Origin: Solihabitans fulvus | Lineage (GTDB): Bacteria > Actinomycetota > Actinomycetes > Mycobacteriales > Pseudonocardiaceae | Direction of reading: 5' to 3' | DNA: 64,000 nucleotides | Assembly: GCF_008386585.1 (NCBI RefSeq) | Contig: NZ_VUOB01000053.1 | Location: 53,339-117,338, forward strand | Shown: piece after piece, positions 41,652-50,653 of the stretch | Layout: each line of letters opens with the position of its first letter | How positions within the stretch are numbered: position 1 is the first letter of the stretch | Notes under the pieces: model-generated | Told to the model about the DNA's origin: nothing | Database searches by the model: none | The model's input: the letters and a program-made list of their open reading frames with translations, nothing else | Made by a program: the position numbers and the translations under genes

Positions 41652-42445
41652 GCGTCCCGGTCGACACACAGCGGGGCCGCGTTCGGGCCGGGGCCGGACC
41701 TCGTGGACTGTTATGGGTGACCTGGCGGCAGCACCGCTGGCTGATCGTCGGAACCACGGTCGCTGTCGCGGTGACGACCGGGCAGTTCTTGCGGGGCATC
41801 TCGGGGCTTCGCGCTCTGGCCGCGAGAATGGCGGGGCGAGTCTGCGCCGGCGCCTGCTCGTCGGGCGACTCCTGGTCGGAGGATCGTTCCGTCCTGCTGA
41901 ACACCGTCGGGCAATTGCACCTGTTCGTCCAGGTTTTTCCAGTGCTGGTCGCGCTGACCTGGGGCGGCTCGCTGGTATCCCGCGAGTATGAGGGACGCAC
42001 CCACGTGCTGGCCTGGTCTCAGGACGTCAGTCCCACCCGCTGGCTGCTGGCGAAGGTGGGCTACCTCGGCGGTGTGCTCGTGGTCTTGGGGATCGTGCTG
42101 GTAGCGGCCGACGATGCGGCGTATCGCCAGGCGCTGGCCGTGTCGACCAGCGGGGACGACATCAACAGGTTCCCCAGGGAGATCTTCGACGCGTTGTCGG
42201 CCCCGGTGTTCTTCGGACAGCTCGTGTTCGGGTTCGCGCTCGGGGTCGCGGTTGGCGCGCTGGTGCGGCAGGTCGGCCTCACCATTCCGTGCACGCTCTT
42301 CTCGTACCTCGCTGTGATGCTCCTGTGCCAGGTGGCCGAGCAACAACTGCCGCTCTTTCGCTCAATCGAGTGTGAGATTCTCGTTGGTGTGGCAGCACTT
42401 CTGATCTTCCTGGCGGAGCGTCGCGTGCGGGTGCGGCGCATGTGA
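41648..42445 (+). CDS. ABC-2-type transporter permease
   Basis: A 265-residue membrane protein with six hydrophobic helices, for example LIVGTTVAVAVTTGQF, VGYLGGVLVVLGIVLVAA, FFGQLVFGFALGVAVGALV and ILVGVAALLIFLAERRV, plus the SREYEGRTHVLAWSQ cytoplasmic loop common in this family. With the upstream ATPase it should form an exporter; the substrate is unknown, and defence against a cell-envelope antibiotic is the usual guess. The stop codon abuts a strong terminator. Confidence 0.88.
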   Translation: MSVPVDTQRGRVRAGAGPRGLLWVTWRQHRWLIVGTTVAVAVTTGQFLRGISGLRALAARMAGRVCAGACSSGDSWSEDRSVLLNTVGQLHLFVQVFPVLVALTWGGSLVSREYEGRTHVLAWSQDVSPTRWLLAKVGYLGGVLVVLGIVLVAADDAAYRQALAVSTSGDDINRFPREIFDALSAPVFFGQLVFGFALGVAVGALVRQVGLTIPCTLFSYLAVMLLCQVAEQQLPLFRSIECEILVGVAALLIFLAERRVRVRRM

Positions 42446-42491
42446 TGAAGGGTCCCCTCAGGACATCCAGCGTCCTGAAGGGACCCTTCAT
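42445..42491. terminator. Bidirectional hairpin terminator with the dispersed repeat
   Basis: A 20-bp stem with one mismatch (42445-42464 with 42472-42491) and a 7-nt loop starts on the last base of the permease gene and ends 15 bp before the stop of the convergent LLM gene. The right arm contains the dispersed repeat GGGACCCTTCATGACA. Confidence 0.8.
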
Positions 42492-42506
42492 GACATGCGG
42501 CCAGCG

Positions 42507-43505
42507 CTACTGGCTGAGTTCGCCGATGATGTCGCTGCCGTAGGCGGCCATCGTCTTCTCCTTCTGGTCGTGCATCAGGTACAGCGCGAACTGGTCCACG
42601 CCGATTTCGGCCAGTTCCTGCAAGCGTTCTAGGTGCGCGGACTCCGGCCCGAGCAGGCAGAAGCGGTCCACGATGCCGTCCGGCACGAAGTCCGCCGACG
42701 GGTTGTCGGCCCGCCCGTGGTGGGCGTAGTCGTAGCCCTCCCGGCCGGCGATGTAGTCCGTCAACGCCCTGGGCACCGCGCCGGACTGGCCGTACCGCTC
42801 GACCAGCTCCGCGACGTGGTTGCCGACCATGCCACCGAACCAGCGCAGCTGGTCGCGCTGGTGCGCGAGGTCCGTGCCGACGTAGGCGGGGGCCGCGACG
42901 CACATGGTGATCTCGCCGGGATCCCGGCCGACCGCCCGAGCCGCGTCGCGCACCGCGCCGATCGTCCACCGCGCGATGTCCGGGTCGGCGGTCTGGAGGA
43001 TGAACCCGTCGGCCTGCTCGCCGACCATCCGCAGCGCCTTCGGGCCGTACGCGGCCATCCAGATCTCGAGTTTTCCGTTGCGCACCCAGGGAATCCGCAC
43101 CGCGGCCCCGTGGTGCTCCACCTCGCGGCCCTCGGCCAGCTCCTTGATCACGTGCATGGCCTTGCCGAGGGTGGCCAGCGTGGCGGGCGGCTGGCCGATC
43201 ACCCGCCGCGCCGAGTCGCCCCGGCCGATGCCGCAGACCGTGCGGTTGCCGAACATGTCGTTGAGGGTGGCGAACAACGACGCGGTGACCGACCAGTCCC
43301 TGGTGCTCGGGTTCGTCACCATCGGGCCGACGACAAGGCTGGAGGTCGCAGCGAGCACCTGCGAGTAGATGACGAACGGCTCCTGCCACAGCACGCAGGA
43401 GTCGAACGTCCAGCCGTAGTGGAAGCCGCAGCCCTCCGCGACCCGCATGCTGGTCACGACATCGCGGGCCGGCGGGTCGGTCTGTAGCACTACACCGAAT
43501 TCCAC
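42507..43505 (-). CDS. LLM-class oxidoreductase, probably F420-dependent
   Basis: A 332-residue luciferase-like monooxygenase-family protein: EFGVVLQTDPPARDVVTSM, EGCGFHYGWTFDSCVLWQEP, GPMVTNPSTRDWSVTAS and GNRTVCGIGRGDSARR are typical of the F420-dependent branch usually found next to dihydropyrimidinase genes. It should bind a deazaflavin (or flavin) cofactor in a TIM barrel. It is the last gene of the minus-strand pyrimidine operon, 9 bp after the dihydropyrimidinase. The GTG has GAGGAG upstream. No dedicated dihydropyrimidine dehydrogenase is encoded nearby, so a redox role on the pyrimidine ring is an open possibility. Confidence 0.85.
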   Translation of the reverse strand: MEFGVVLQTDPPARDVVTSMRVAEGCGFHYGWTFDSCVLWQEPFVIYSQVLAATSSLVVGPMVTNPSTRDWSVTASLFATLNDMFGNRTVCGIGRGDSARRVIGQPPATLATLGKAMHVIKELAEGREVEHHGAAVRIPWVRNGKLEIWMAAYGPKALRMVGEQADGFILQTADPDIARWTIGAVRDAARAVGRDPGEITMCVAAPAYVGTDLAHQRDQLRWFGGMVGNHVAELVERYGQSGAVPRALTDYIAGREGYDYAHHGRADNPSADFVPDGIVDRFCLLGPESAHLERLQELAEIGVDQFALYLMHDQKEKTMAAYGSDIIGELSQ

Positions 43506-43514
43506 GTCGTCTCC

Positions 43515-44918
43515 TCAGATCAGGTACTGGGACAGCTCGCGTTCGAGGAACTGGCCGTGGCCGGCGTTGCCGTGGAAGCCGTCCGCGTCCACCACCACCC
43601 GTCCCCGCGACAGCACGGTGTCGACCTTGCCGACCAGCTCCATGCCCTCGTAGGCGGAGTAGTCGACGTTCATGTGGTGCGTCGCGGCGGACAGCGTCTG
43701 CCGCGCGGCCGGGTCGTAGACGACGATGTCCGCGTCGGAGCCTGGCTGCACCGCGCCCTTGCGCGGATACAGCCCGAACATCCGCGCCGGCGCGGTCGAG
43801 GAGATCTCCACCCAGCGCTGCAACGAGATCTCGCCCCGCACGACACCCTGGTGCAGCAGGTCGATGCGGTGCTCGACCCCCGGCATCCCGTTGGGAATCT
43901 TGGAGAAGTCGCCGCGCCCCAGTTCCTTCTGCTCGACGAAGCAGAACGGGCAGTGGTCCGTGGACACCAGCGACAGGTCGTTGGTGCGCAGCCCGCGCCA
44001 CAGTTCGGCCTGGTGCTCCCTGGGGCGCAACGGCGGCGAGGCCACGTACTTGGCGCCCTCGAAGTCGGGTTTGGCCATGTCGTCGATGGACAGGAACAGG
44101 TACTGCGGGCAGGTCTCGGCGAACACGTTCTGCCCGGTGTCCCGCGCCGCCGTGACCGCGTCGAGCGCCTGAGCCGAGGACAGGTGCACGATGTAGAGCG
44201 GCGCTCCGGTCACCTTCGCCAGGGTGATCGCCCGCGAGGTCGCCTCGCCCTCAAGCTCCGGCGGCCTGGTCAGCCCGTGCTGCACCGGGTCGGTCCTGCC
44301 CTGCGCCAACGCCTGCGCCACCAGCTGGTCGATGGCGATGCCGTTCTCCGCGTGCATCATGACCATCGAGCCGGTCTCGCGCGCCTTCTGCATCGCCCGC
44401 AGGATCTCCCCGTCGGTCGCGTAGAACACTCCGGGGTAGGCCATGAACATCTTGAAGGTGTTCACGCCGGAGTCGATGCAGGTCTCCATTTCCTTGAGCG
44501 TGCCGTCGTTGACGTCCGACACGATCATGTGGAATCCGTAGTCGATGGCGCACTGCCCATCGGCCTTCGAGTGCCATTTGTCCAAAGTGGACAGCAGTGA
44601 GGTTCCCTTCGCCTGCACGGCGAAGTCGATGATCGTGGTGGTGCCGCCCCACGCCGCCGCGGCCGTGCCGGTGGCGAAGGTGTCGGAGGAGGACGTGCCG
44701 CCGAAGGGCATCTCCATGTGGGTGTGCCCGTCGATGCCGCCGGGCAGCACGTACTTGCCCTCGGCGTCGATGACCCGGTCGGCGTCGGCCGCCCAGCCGT
44801 CGGCCAGGCCGGACTCCGGCGCGGCCAGCGCCGCGATCCGCTCGCCGTCCACCAGCACGTCGGCCTTGCTTGCCCCGGTGGTGTTGACCACCGTTCCGTT
44901 GCGAATGACGATGCGCAT
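43515..44918 (-). CDS. hydA: Dihydropyrimidinase (D-hydantoinase family)
   Basis: A 467-residue amidohydrolase of normal length. Metal ligands are visible: DGHTHMEM (HxH), the carboxylated Lys in TFKMFMAYPG, His in MMHAENG and IVHLSSA, and Asp in STDHCPF. It opens the ring of 5,6-dihydrouracil or dihydrothymine to the N-carbamoyl-beta-amino acid. GGGAGG precedes the ATG. The next step's enzyme is encoded 13 bp upstream, and an NCS1 permease before that. Confidence 0.93.
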   Translation of the reverse strand: MRIVIRNGTVVNTTGASKADVLVDGERIAALAAPESGLADGWAADADRVIDAEGKYVLPGGIDGHTHMEMPFGGTSSSDTFATGTAAAAWGGTTTIIDFAVQAKGTSLLSTLDKWHSKADGQCAIDYGFHMIVSDVNDGTLKEMETCIDSGVNTFKMFMAYPGVFYATDGEILRAMQKARETGSMVMMHAENGIAIDQLVAQALAQGRTDPVQHGLTRPPELEGEATSRAITLAKVTGAPLYIVHLSSAQALDAVTAARDTGQNVFAETCPQYLFLSIDDMAKPDFEGAKYVASPPLRPREHQAELWRGLRTNDLSLVSTDHCPFCFVEQKELGRGDFSKIPNGMPGVEHRIDLLHQGVVRGEISLQRWVEISSTAPARMFGLYPRKGAVQPGSDADIVVYDPAARQTLSAATHHMNVDYSAYEGMELVGKVDTVLSRGRVVVDADGFHGNAGHGQFLERELSQYLI

Positions 44919-44931
44919 GCTCGTCCTCCCG

Positions 44932-45774
44932 TCAGGGTCGGGTCAGGGAGTCGTAGCTGTCGGGCCTGCGGTCGCGATAGAACGCCCACAGGTCGCGGAC
45001 CTCGGCGAGCAGGTCCATGTCGAGGTCGCGCACGACGATCTCCTCCTCGGTGTCGGAGGCCGCGTCGCCGACGAGCTGGCCGCGCGGGTCGGCGAAGTAG
45101 GACTGACCGTAGAAGTCGTTGTCCCCCAACGGCTCCACGCCGACACGGTTGATCGTGCCGACGTAGTACTCGTTGGCGACGGCCGCGGCGGGCTGCTCGA
45201 GCCGCCACAGGTACTCCGACAGGCCTCGGCTGGTCGCCGACGGGTTGAACACGATCCGCGCGCCCGCCAGACCAAGCGCGCGCCAGCCCTCCGGGAAGTG
45301 CCTCTCGTAGCAGATGTAGACGCCGATCCGGCCGACCGCGGTGTCGAACACCGGGTAGCCGAGGTTTCCTGGCTTGAAGTAGAATTTCTCCCAGAACCCC
45401 TTCACCTGCGGGATGTGGTTCTTGCGGTGCTTGCCGAGATAGGTGCCGTCGGCGTCGATGACGGCGGCGGTGTTGTAGTAGACGCCGGGGTGCTCGACCT
45501 CGTACATGGGCACGATCAGCACCACGCCGTGCTGCCTGGCCACCTCGCACATCAGCTGGGTGGTCGGCCCATCCGGGATCGCCTCGGTGTAGGAGTAGTA
45601 GTCGGTGTCCTGCACCTGGCAGAAGTACGGGCCGTAGAACAGCTCCTGGAGGCACACCACCTGCGCGCCCTGCGAGGCCGCGCTGCCGATGGCCGTCACG
45701 GCGTTGCGGATCATCGACTCCTTGTCGCCGGTCCACCGCTGTTGGACGAGCCCCGCACGGATGATCTCTGGCAC
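44932..45774 (-). CDS. N-carbamoyl-beta-alanine amidohydrolase (beta-ureidopropionase), nitrilase superfamily
   Basis: A 280-residue carbon-nitrogen hydrolase. The Glu-Lys-Cys triad is visible: Glu in CLQELFYGPYF, Lys in GKHRKNHIP and Cys in IGVYICYERHFPEG. It hydrolyses N-carbamoyl-beta-alanine to beta-alanine, ammonia and CO2, the third step of the reductive pyrimidine pathway. The GTG has GAGGAGAG upstream. It lies between dihydropyrimidinase and the NCS1 permease in the same operon. Confidence 0.93.
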   Translation of the reverse strand: MPEIIRAGLVQQRWTGDKESMIRNAVTAIGSAASQGAQVVCLQELFYGPYFCQVQDTDYYSYTEAIPDGPTTQLMCEVARQHGVVLIVPMYEVEHPGVYYNTAAVIDADGTYLGKHRKNHIPQVKGFWEKFYFKPGNLGYPVFDTAVGRIGVYICYERHFPEGWRALGLAGARIVFNPSATSRGLSEYLWRLEQPAAAVANEYYVGTINRVGVEPLGDNDFYGQSYFADPRGQLVGDAASDTEEEIVVRDLDMDLLAEVRDLWAFYRDRRPDSYDSLTRP

Positions 45775-45805
45775 CGATCTCTCCTCTGGTCGTCGATTTC
45801 GAGTT

Positions 45806-47389
45806 CTAGTACTCGGCGGAGGCCGCCGCGACCGCTGGACCCGGTCGGGTGGTGCGGGCGGCGCCCGGCCAGGACAGCGCCAGGTAGCTGAGCAGCCCGC
45901 CGGCCAGCCCGGCCACCCAGCCGTAGTCGTAGAGCGGCTTGAACAACGGGATCAGCCCGTCGGCGGGGAACGGCCCGCCCTGGCCCGGCGCCGAGTAGGC
46001 CCCGCCGACCGCGAGCACGCCGCCGACCAGCGTGGCCGCCACCGCGCGCCAGTTCCACCCGCCGGTGAACCAGTACCGCCCGCCGGGCAGATACAGGTCG
46101 GCAAGGTCAAGTCGGGTCCGGTTGGTCAGCCAGTATCCGGCGACCAGCACGCCGGCCACCGCGGCCAGCACGCCGCCGTAGAAGCCGAGCCAGGTGAAGA
46201 TGTAGATGTTCGGGTCGGAGATCAGTCGCCACGGCTGGATGGCGACGCCGATGATCCCGGTGAGCAGCCCGCCGACGGCGAAGGTGACGCGGCGGGGGAA
46301 GGCGTTGGAGAAGTCGTAGGACGGGCTCACCACGTTGGCGGCGAGGTTCGCCGAGACCGTGGCGAGGACGAGCGCGATCAGCGCAACCACCACGAGCGCC
46401 GGGTTGGTGAAGCGGCTGGCCAGCAGCGCTGGGTCCCAGATCGCCTCGCCATAGAGCGACTGCGCGCCCGAGGTGGTCAGGATCGCCACGATCGCGATGA
46501 AGGACATCGTGGTCGGCAGCCCGAGCAACTGGCCGACCAGCTGCTTTCGTTGGCTGCCACCGAACCTGGTGAAGTCGGGCATGTTCAGCGACAGCGTCGA
46601 CCAGAACGCGATCATGGCCATCAGCGACGGCGCGAACACCTTCCAGAAACCGCCGCCCCAGCCCAGCTTGGACGGCTCGTGCAGGATCGGGCCGAACCCG
46701 CCCGCCTTGATCACCACGTACGCCAACAGGATCAGGAAACCGATCGAGACCAGCGGGGCGGTCCAGTTCTCGAACCGCCGGATCGCGTCCATGCCGCGCC
46801 AGATGATCAGCATCTGCACGACCCAGAACACGCCGAAGGACAGCCACAGCGTCCAGTGCTGTCCGAGCACCACGGCCGAGTTCGTCCAGCCGCGGCCGGC
46901 CAGCTTCCCGACGATCACGTACAGCGCCTCGCCGCCGACCCAGGTCTGGATGCCGAACCAGCCGCAGGCGATGAACGCCCGCAGCAGCGCGGCGAGGTTC
47001 GCGCCGCGCACCCCGTAGAAGGCGCGCGCGAACACCGGGAACGGGATGCCGTACTTGGTGCCGGCGTGGCTGTTGAGCAACATCGGCACGAGCACGATCA
47101 GGTTGCCGAGCGTGATGGTGAGCAGCGCCTGCACCCAGTTCATGCCGAGCGCGATCAGCGAGGCCGCGAGGGTGTAGCTGGGGATGTTGTGCGCCATCCC
47201 CATCCACAGCGCGAAGAAGTTGTAGGTGCTCCAGGTGCGCCGCTCGATCGGCACCGGGGCCAGCTCGTTGTTGAAGTACCGGCTGTCCGCGATGGGAGCG
47301 AGGTCACGCAGCTCGACGCGGCCGTCCGGATGGGTGATCTGCGCCGCCGTCGGGGCGGCGACCAACGAGTCTGCGGGCTGCTCGGTCAT
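45806..47389 (-). CDS. NCS1-family nucleobase permease
   Basis: A 527-residue transporter with about twelve hydrophobic helices. NCS1 family marks are PVPIERRTWSTYNFFALWMG at the N-terminus, GTKYGIPFPVFARAFYGVRG, IACGWFGIQTWVGGEALY and later NMPDFTRFGGSQRKQ. It should import uracil, dihydropyrimidine, allantoin or a related base by ion symport. GGAGG precedes the ATG. As first gene of the minus-strand operon it lies downstream of a dyad-rich region. Confidence 0.9.
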   Translation of the reverse strand: MTEQPADSLVAAPTAAQITHPDGRVELRDLAPIADSRYFNNELAPVPIERRTWSTYNFFALWMGMAHNIPSYTLAASLIALGMNWVQALLTITLGNLIVLVPMLLNSHAGTKYGIPFPVFARAFYGVRGANLAALLRAFIACGWFGIQTWVGGEALYVIVGKLAGRGWTNSAVVLGQHWTLWLSFGVFWVVQMLIIWRGMDAIRRFENWTAPLVSIGFLILLAYVVIKAGGFGPILHEPSKLGWGGGFWKVFAPSLMAMIAFWSTLSLNMPDFTRFGGSQRKQLVGQLLGLPTTMSFIAIVAILTTSGAQSLYGEAIWDPALLASRFTNPALVVVALIALVLATVSANLAANVVSPSYDFSNAFPRRVTFAVGGLLTGIIGVAIQPWRLISDPNIYIFTWLGFYGGVLAAVAGVLVAGYWLTNRTRLDLADLYLPGGRYWFTGGWNWRAVAATLVGGVLAVGGAYSAPGQGGPFPADGLIPLFKPLYDYGWVAGLAGGLLSYLALSWPGAARTTRPGPAVAAASAEY

Positions 47390-47400
47390 CGGTCACCCTC

Positions 47401-47449
47401 CTGTTACGCTCCCGCAACAGCGGCGGAACCAGCGGCTCGCCTGTTGCGG
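47401..47449 (-). promoter_or_regulatory. Nested dyads upstream of the NCS1 permease operon
   Basis: CTGTT-N10-AACAG (47401-47420) and CCGCAACAG-N20-CTGTTGCGG (47412-47420, 47441-47449) share an arm, giving three alternating CTGTTRCG half-sites between the PucR gene and the permease operon. The leftmost arm sits just upstream of the permease Shine-Dalgarno site. PucR is the obvious candidate to bind; this is inference. Confidence 0.5.
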
Positions 47450-47584
47450 GGTGGGGAGGTTCGGCTCGGTTTCCATCCCGGAATCCTGGGTTGCGGCCGC
47501 CGTCGGTGGCAGTGCCACAGTGTCCACGGTTGATCGCTTCGGTGCACACTCTGTACTGCCGGTGACGTACTGCCGGGGACGGCG

Positions 47585-49219
47585 TCATTTTCCCGACACG
47601 TCCATGGCGAGCAGCGCGACGTACAGCGACAGCATCGACTCGGGATCCTCGAGCGACACCTTCAGCACCTGCTCGACGCGGCCGAGCTGCTGGTAGTACG
47701 CCGTCCGCGACAGGTGCGCAGCCGCGGCCGCCGCCGACTTGTTGCCGCCCTGCTCGCAGTAGTGCCGCAGCAGCTCGACCAGCCTGCTGCCGTGCGCCGC
47801 GTCCCTGGCCAGCAGTGGCCCCAGCTCGCGGTCGGCGAACGCCCGGATCCGCTCGTCCTCGCGCAGCAGGTGCAGCAGCCCGCGCAGCCGCACGTCGTCC
47901 AGCCGGTGGTAGAGCCGCGCGGTCGGCGACCGCAGCGCGGCGCCGGCCACGTGCGCGGCCTCGGCGAGCGTGCGGCCGGCGTCGGCGACCGAGGTGACCG
48001 TCGTGCCGGCGGCGACGACCACCGGCAGCGCGTGCGCGGTGCCCGCCGCAGCGTGGTGCGCCTCCTGGGCCAGCCGCCGCAGCACCGCGTCCACCGAGGG
48101 CTGCGGCGGCAGCACCAGCAGCGCGCGCACGCTGGTGTCATCCACGACGCCGACCAGCGCGCACACGCTGGCCCGGCGCGCGGCCAGCGCGGTGGCCTCG
48201 GCGAGGTCGCGCAGCACCTCCTGGGTGGCCAGCGCGGGCGCGGGCGGCCCGGTCACCTCCGAGGTCGCCGTCCTCGGCCGCACCGCGATGCCGACCAGCC
48301 TGCGTCGCTCCAGCGGCACCCCGAGCGCGGCGGCGCGGGTGGCGAGGTCGGCGGGCGGCGTGCTGTGCCCGAGTAGCTCGGTGAGCAGCGTGCGGTGGGT
48401 CTGCCGTTCCAGACTCTCCCGGTCCCTGGCCACCAGCCGGTGCACGGCCAGCGCGGACGCGGCCCGCTCGGCGACCACCACGTGCCGGTGCGGCGGCGGC
48501 TCGGGGGAGACCAGCACCAACCTGCCCCAGTCCGCGCCCCGCGCGCCGACCACGGTGACCAGCCAGCCCGCCTCCTCGTGGTAGCTGGTGCGCTCGGCGA
48601 CCGACACCGCGCGGGACCGCTCCACCCAGTCGACCAGCAGATCGGTCGGGTCCTGCCCGGCCGCGTCGTAGGCCAGCACGTCGTGGGTCAGCGTCTCGAG
48701 CACCACCGGCAGCCCGGAGGTCCGCGCCACCTCGCGCAGCACCTCGGCCGGCTCGGCGCCGGCCACGGTGAGCGCGGTGAACGTCTCGTGCACCTGCTCG
48801 GCGGCCCGCAGCTCGGCGAGCTGGGCGTCCACGATGAGGGCGACCACCGCCTCGGTGACCGACACGAACCTGGTCTCCTGGGCGAGCGTCACCAACGGCA
48901 GCCGGTGCCGCTGTGCGGCCTCCACCAGCGCGTCCGGCAGCTCGGTCCGCCACCGCCTGCCCAGCTCGATGACCAGGCCGGCCGCGCCGACACCGGCCAG
49001 GTCGTCGACGTAGCGGGTCAGCGCGGCCGGGTCCGAGTGCAGCGCGATGCCGGTGGTCAGCACCAGCTCGCCGCCCCGCAGCAGGTGGGCGATGTCGGCG
49101 ACCTCCGCCACATGGACCCAGCGGACGCGGTTGCGCAGCCCGTCGGATCCGGCGACCACCTTCGGTCGACCCTGGCGAATCACGGGCAGGGCAAGGGCTT
49201 CGGCGACTGTCGGGTACAT
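47585..49219 (-). CDS. PucR-family transcriptional regulator
   Basis: A 544-residue regulator: PucR N-terminal domain (VAEALALPVIRQGRPKVVAG, LLRGGELVLTTGIAL), a middle GGDEF-like region, and the C-terminal helix-turn-helix (NKSAAAAAAHLSRTAYYQQL). PucR proteins activate purine or other nitrogenous-base catabolism genes. ATG 49219 has GGAGG upstream. It is placed upstream of the NCS1 operon and is divergent from the aminotransferase gene with 129 bp between, in a position to control both halves of the pyrimidine pathway. Confidence 0.9.
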   Translation of the reverse strand: MYPTVAEALALPVIRQGRPKVVAGSDGLRNRVRWVHVAEVADIAHLLRGGELVLTTGIALHSDPAALTRYVDDLAGVGAAGLVIELGRRWRTELPDALVEAAQRHRLPLVTLAQETRFVSVTEAVVALIVDAQLAELRAAEQVHETFTALTVAGAEPAEVLREVARTSGLPVVLETLTHDVLAYDAAGQDPTDLLVDWVERSRAVSVAERTSYHEEAGWLVTVVGARGADWGRLVLVSPEPPPHRHVVVAERAASALAVHRLVARDRESLERQTHRTLLTELLGHSTPPADLATRAAALGVPLERRRLVGIAVRPRTATSEVTGPPAPALATQEVLRDLAEATALAARRASVCALVGVVDDTSVRALLVLPPQPSVDAVLRRLAQEAHHAAAGTAHALPVVVAAGTTVTSVADAGRTLAEAAHVAGAALRSPTARLYHRLDDVRLRGLLHLLREDERIRAFADRELGPLLARDAAHGSRLVELLRHYCEQGGNKSAAAAAAHLSRTAYYQQLGRVEQVLKVSLEDPESMLSLYVALLAMDVSGK

Positions 49220-49348
49220 CGGCCTCCGTTCGGTGGAGTACGCACAACGTAATGGTCCTACCGCCTTTCCGATACAGGTTGTCCATTGGCGGGCCCGGCC
49301 GGTCGCCGCCACACTCGCTGGCAGGACGCTGCTGCCTGGGAGGACGAC

Positions 49349-50653
49349 ATGTCGGACGCTGAACTGCTCGCCAGGCACCGCGCGGTGCTGCCGAACTGGA
49401 TGGCGCTGTACTACGAGGAGCCGATCCAGATCGCCAGCGCGTCGGGGCGTCGGGTCACCGACGGCAGCGGCCGCAGCTATCTCGACTTCTTCGCCGGCAT
49501 CCTGACCAACGCCGTCGGCTACGACATCGCGGAGATCAGCGACGCCGTCCGCGCCCAGCTCGACACCGGCGTGCTGCACAGCTCGACGCTGTATCTCATC
49601 CGCAGCCAGATCGAGCTGGCCGAGCGGATCGCCGGGCTGTCCGGCATCCCCGACGCCAAGGTGTTCTTCACCAACTCCGGTACCGAGGCCAACGAGACCG
49701 TGCTGATGCTGGCCACCCAGTACCGGCGCAGCGACCAGGTGTTGGCGCTGCGCAACTCCTACCACGGCAGGGCCTTCGCCACCGTCGCCATCACCGGCAA
49801 CCGGGGCTGGTCGGCGTCCTCGCTCAGCCCGGTGAAGGTCAGCTACGTGCAGGGCGGATACCAATACCGCAGCCCGTTCCGCGACCTGTCCGACGCGGAC
49901 TACATCGCCGCGTGCGCGCGGGACCTGCGCGAGGTCATCGAGACGACCACGGCCGGCGACGTGGCGTGCATGATCGCCGAGCCCATCCAGGGCGTCGGCG
50001 GGTTCAGCTCGCCGCCGGACGGGTACTTCGCCGCGATCAAGGAAGTCCTGGACGAGTACGGAATCCTGTTCGTCTCCGACGAGGTGCAGACCGGCTGGGG
50101 CCGCATCGGCGAGCACTTCTGGGGCATCCAGGCGCACGGCGTCACGCCGGACGCGATGACCTTCGCCAAGGGGCTCGGCAACGGCCTGGCGATCGGCGGC
50201 GTGGTCGCGCGGCCGGACCTGATGGACTGCCTCACCGCGAACTCGCTGTCCACCTTCGGCGGCAACCCGGTGTCCACCGCGGGCGCGCTGGCCACCCTGG
50301 AGTACCTGCTGGACCACGACCTCCAGGCCAACGCAGCCAAGCTCGGCGAGCGACTGATCGACGGGCTGCGGACGCTCGCCCCGGCCCACCCGATCGTCGG
50401 CGACGTGCGCGGCAAGGGCCTGATGATCGGCGTGGAGCTGGTCGAGCCCGGCGGGACGGAGCCGAGCCCCAGGGCCGCCGTCGCGCTGCTCGAGGCGACC
50501 AGGTCGCGCGGCCTGCTGGTCGGCAAGGGAGGCCTGTACGGCAACGTCATCCGGCTCGCGCCGCCGATGTCGCTCACCGAGGACGAGGCGGAGGAGGCGC
50601 TCGGCATCCTCGCGGAGTCGATCGCCGCCGTGGACGCGGAGGTGCGCGCGTGA
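49349..50653 (+). CDS. Class-III aminotransferase (beta-alanine/GABA type)
   Basis: A 434-residue PLP enzyme of the omega-aminotransferase group: FFTNSGTEANETVLMLATQY, YHGRAFATVAITG, FVSDEVQTGWGRIG with the PLP-contacting Asp, and the Schiff-base Lys in MTFAKGLGNG. In the reductive pyrimidine pathway it should convert beta-alanine to malonate semialdehyde. ATG 49349 has GGGAGG eight bases upstream. Its stop overlaps the dehydrogenase start as GTGA. Confidence 0.9.
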   Translation: MSDAELLARHRAVLPNWMALYYEEPIQIASASGRRVTDGSGRSYLDFFAGILTNAVGYDIAEISDAVRAQLDTGVLHSSTLYLIRSQIELAERIAGLSGIPDAKVFFTNSGTEANETVLMLATQYRRSDQVLALRNSYHGRAFATVAITGNRGWSASSLSPVKVSYVQGGYQYRSPFRDLSDADYIAACARDLREVIETTTAGDVACMIAEPIQGVGGFSSPPDGYFAAIKEVLDEYGILFVSDEVQTGWGRIGEHFWGIQAHGVTPDAMTFAKGLGNGLAIGGVVARPDLMDCLTANSLSTFGGNPVSTAGALATLEYLLDHDLQANAAKLGERLIDGLRTLAPAHPIVGDVRGKGLMIGVELVEPGGTEPSPRAAVALLEATRSRGLLVGKGGLYGNVIRLAPPMSLTEDEAEEALGILAESIAAVDAEVRA

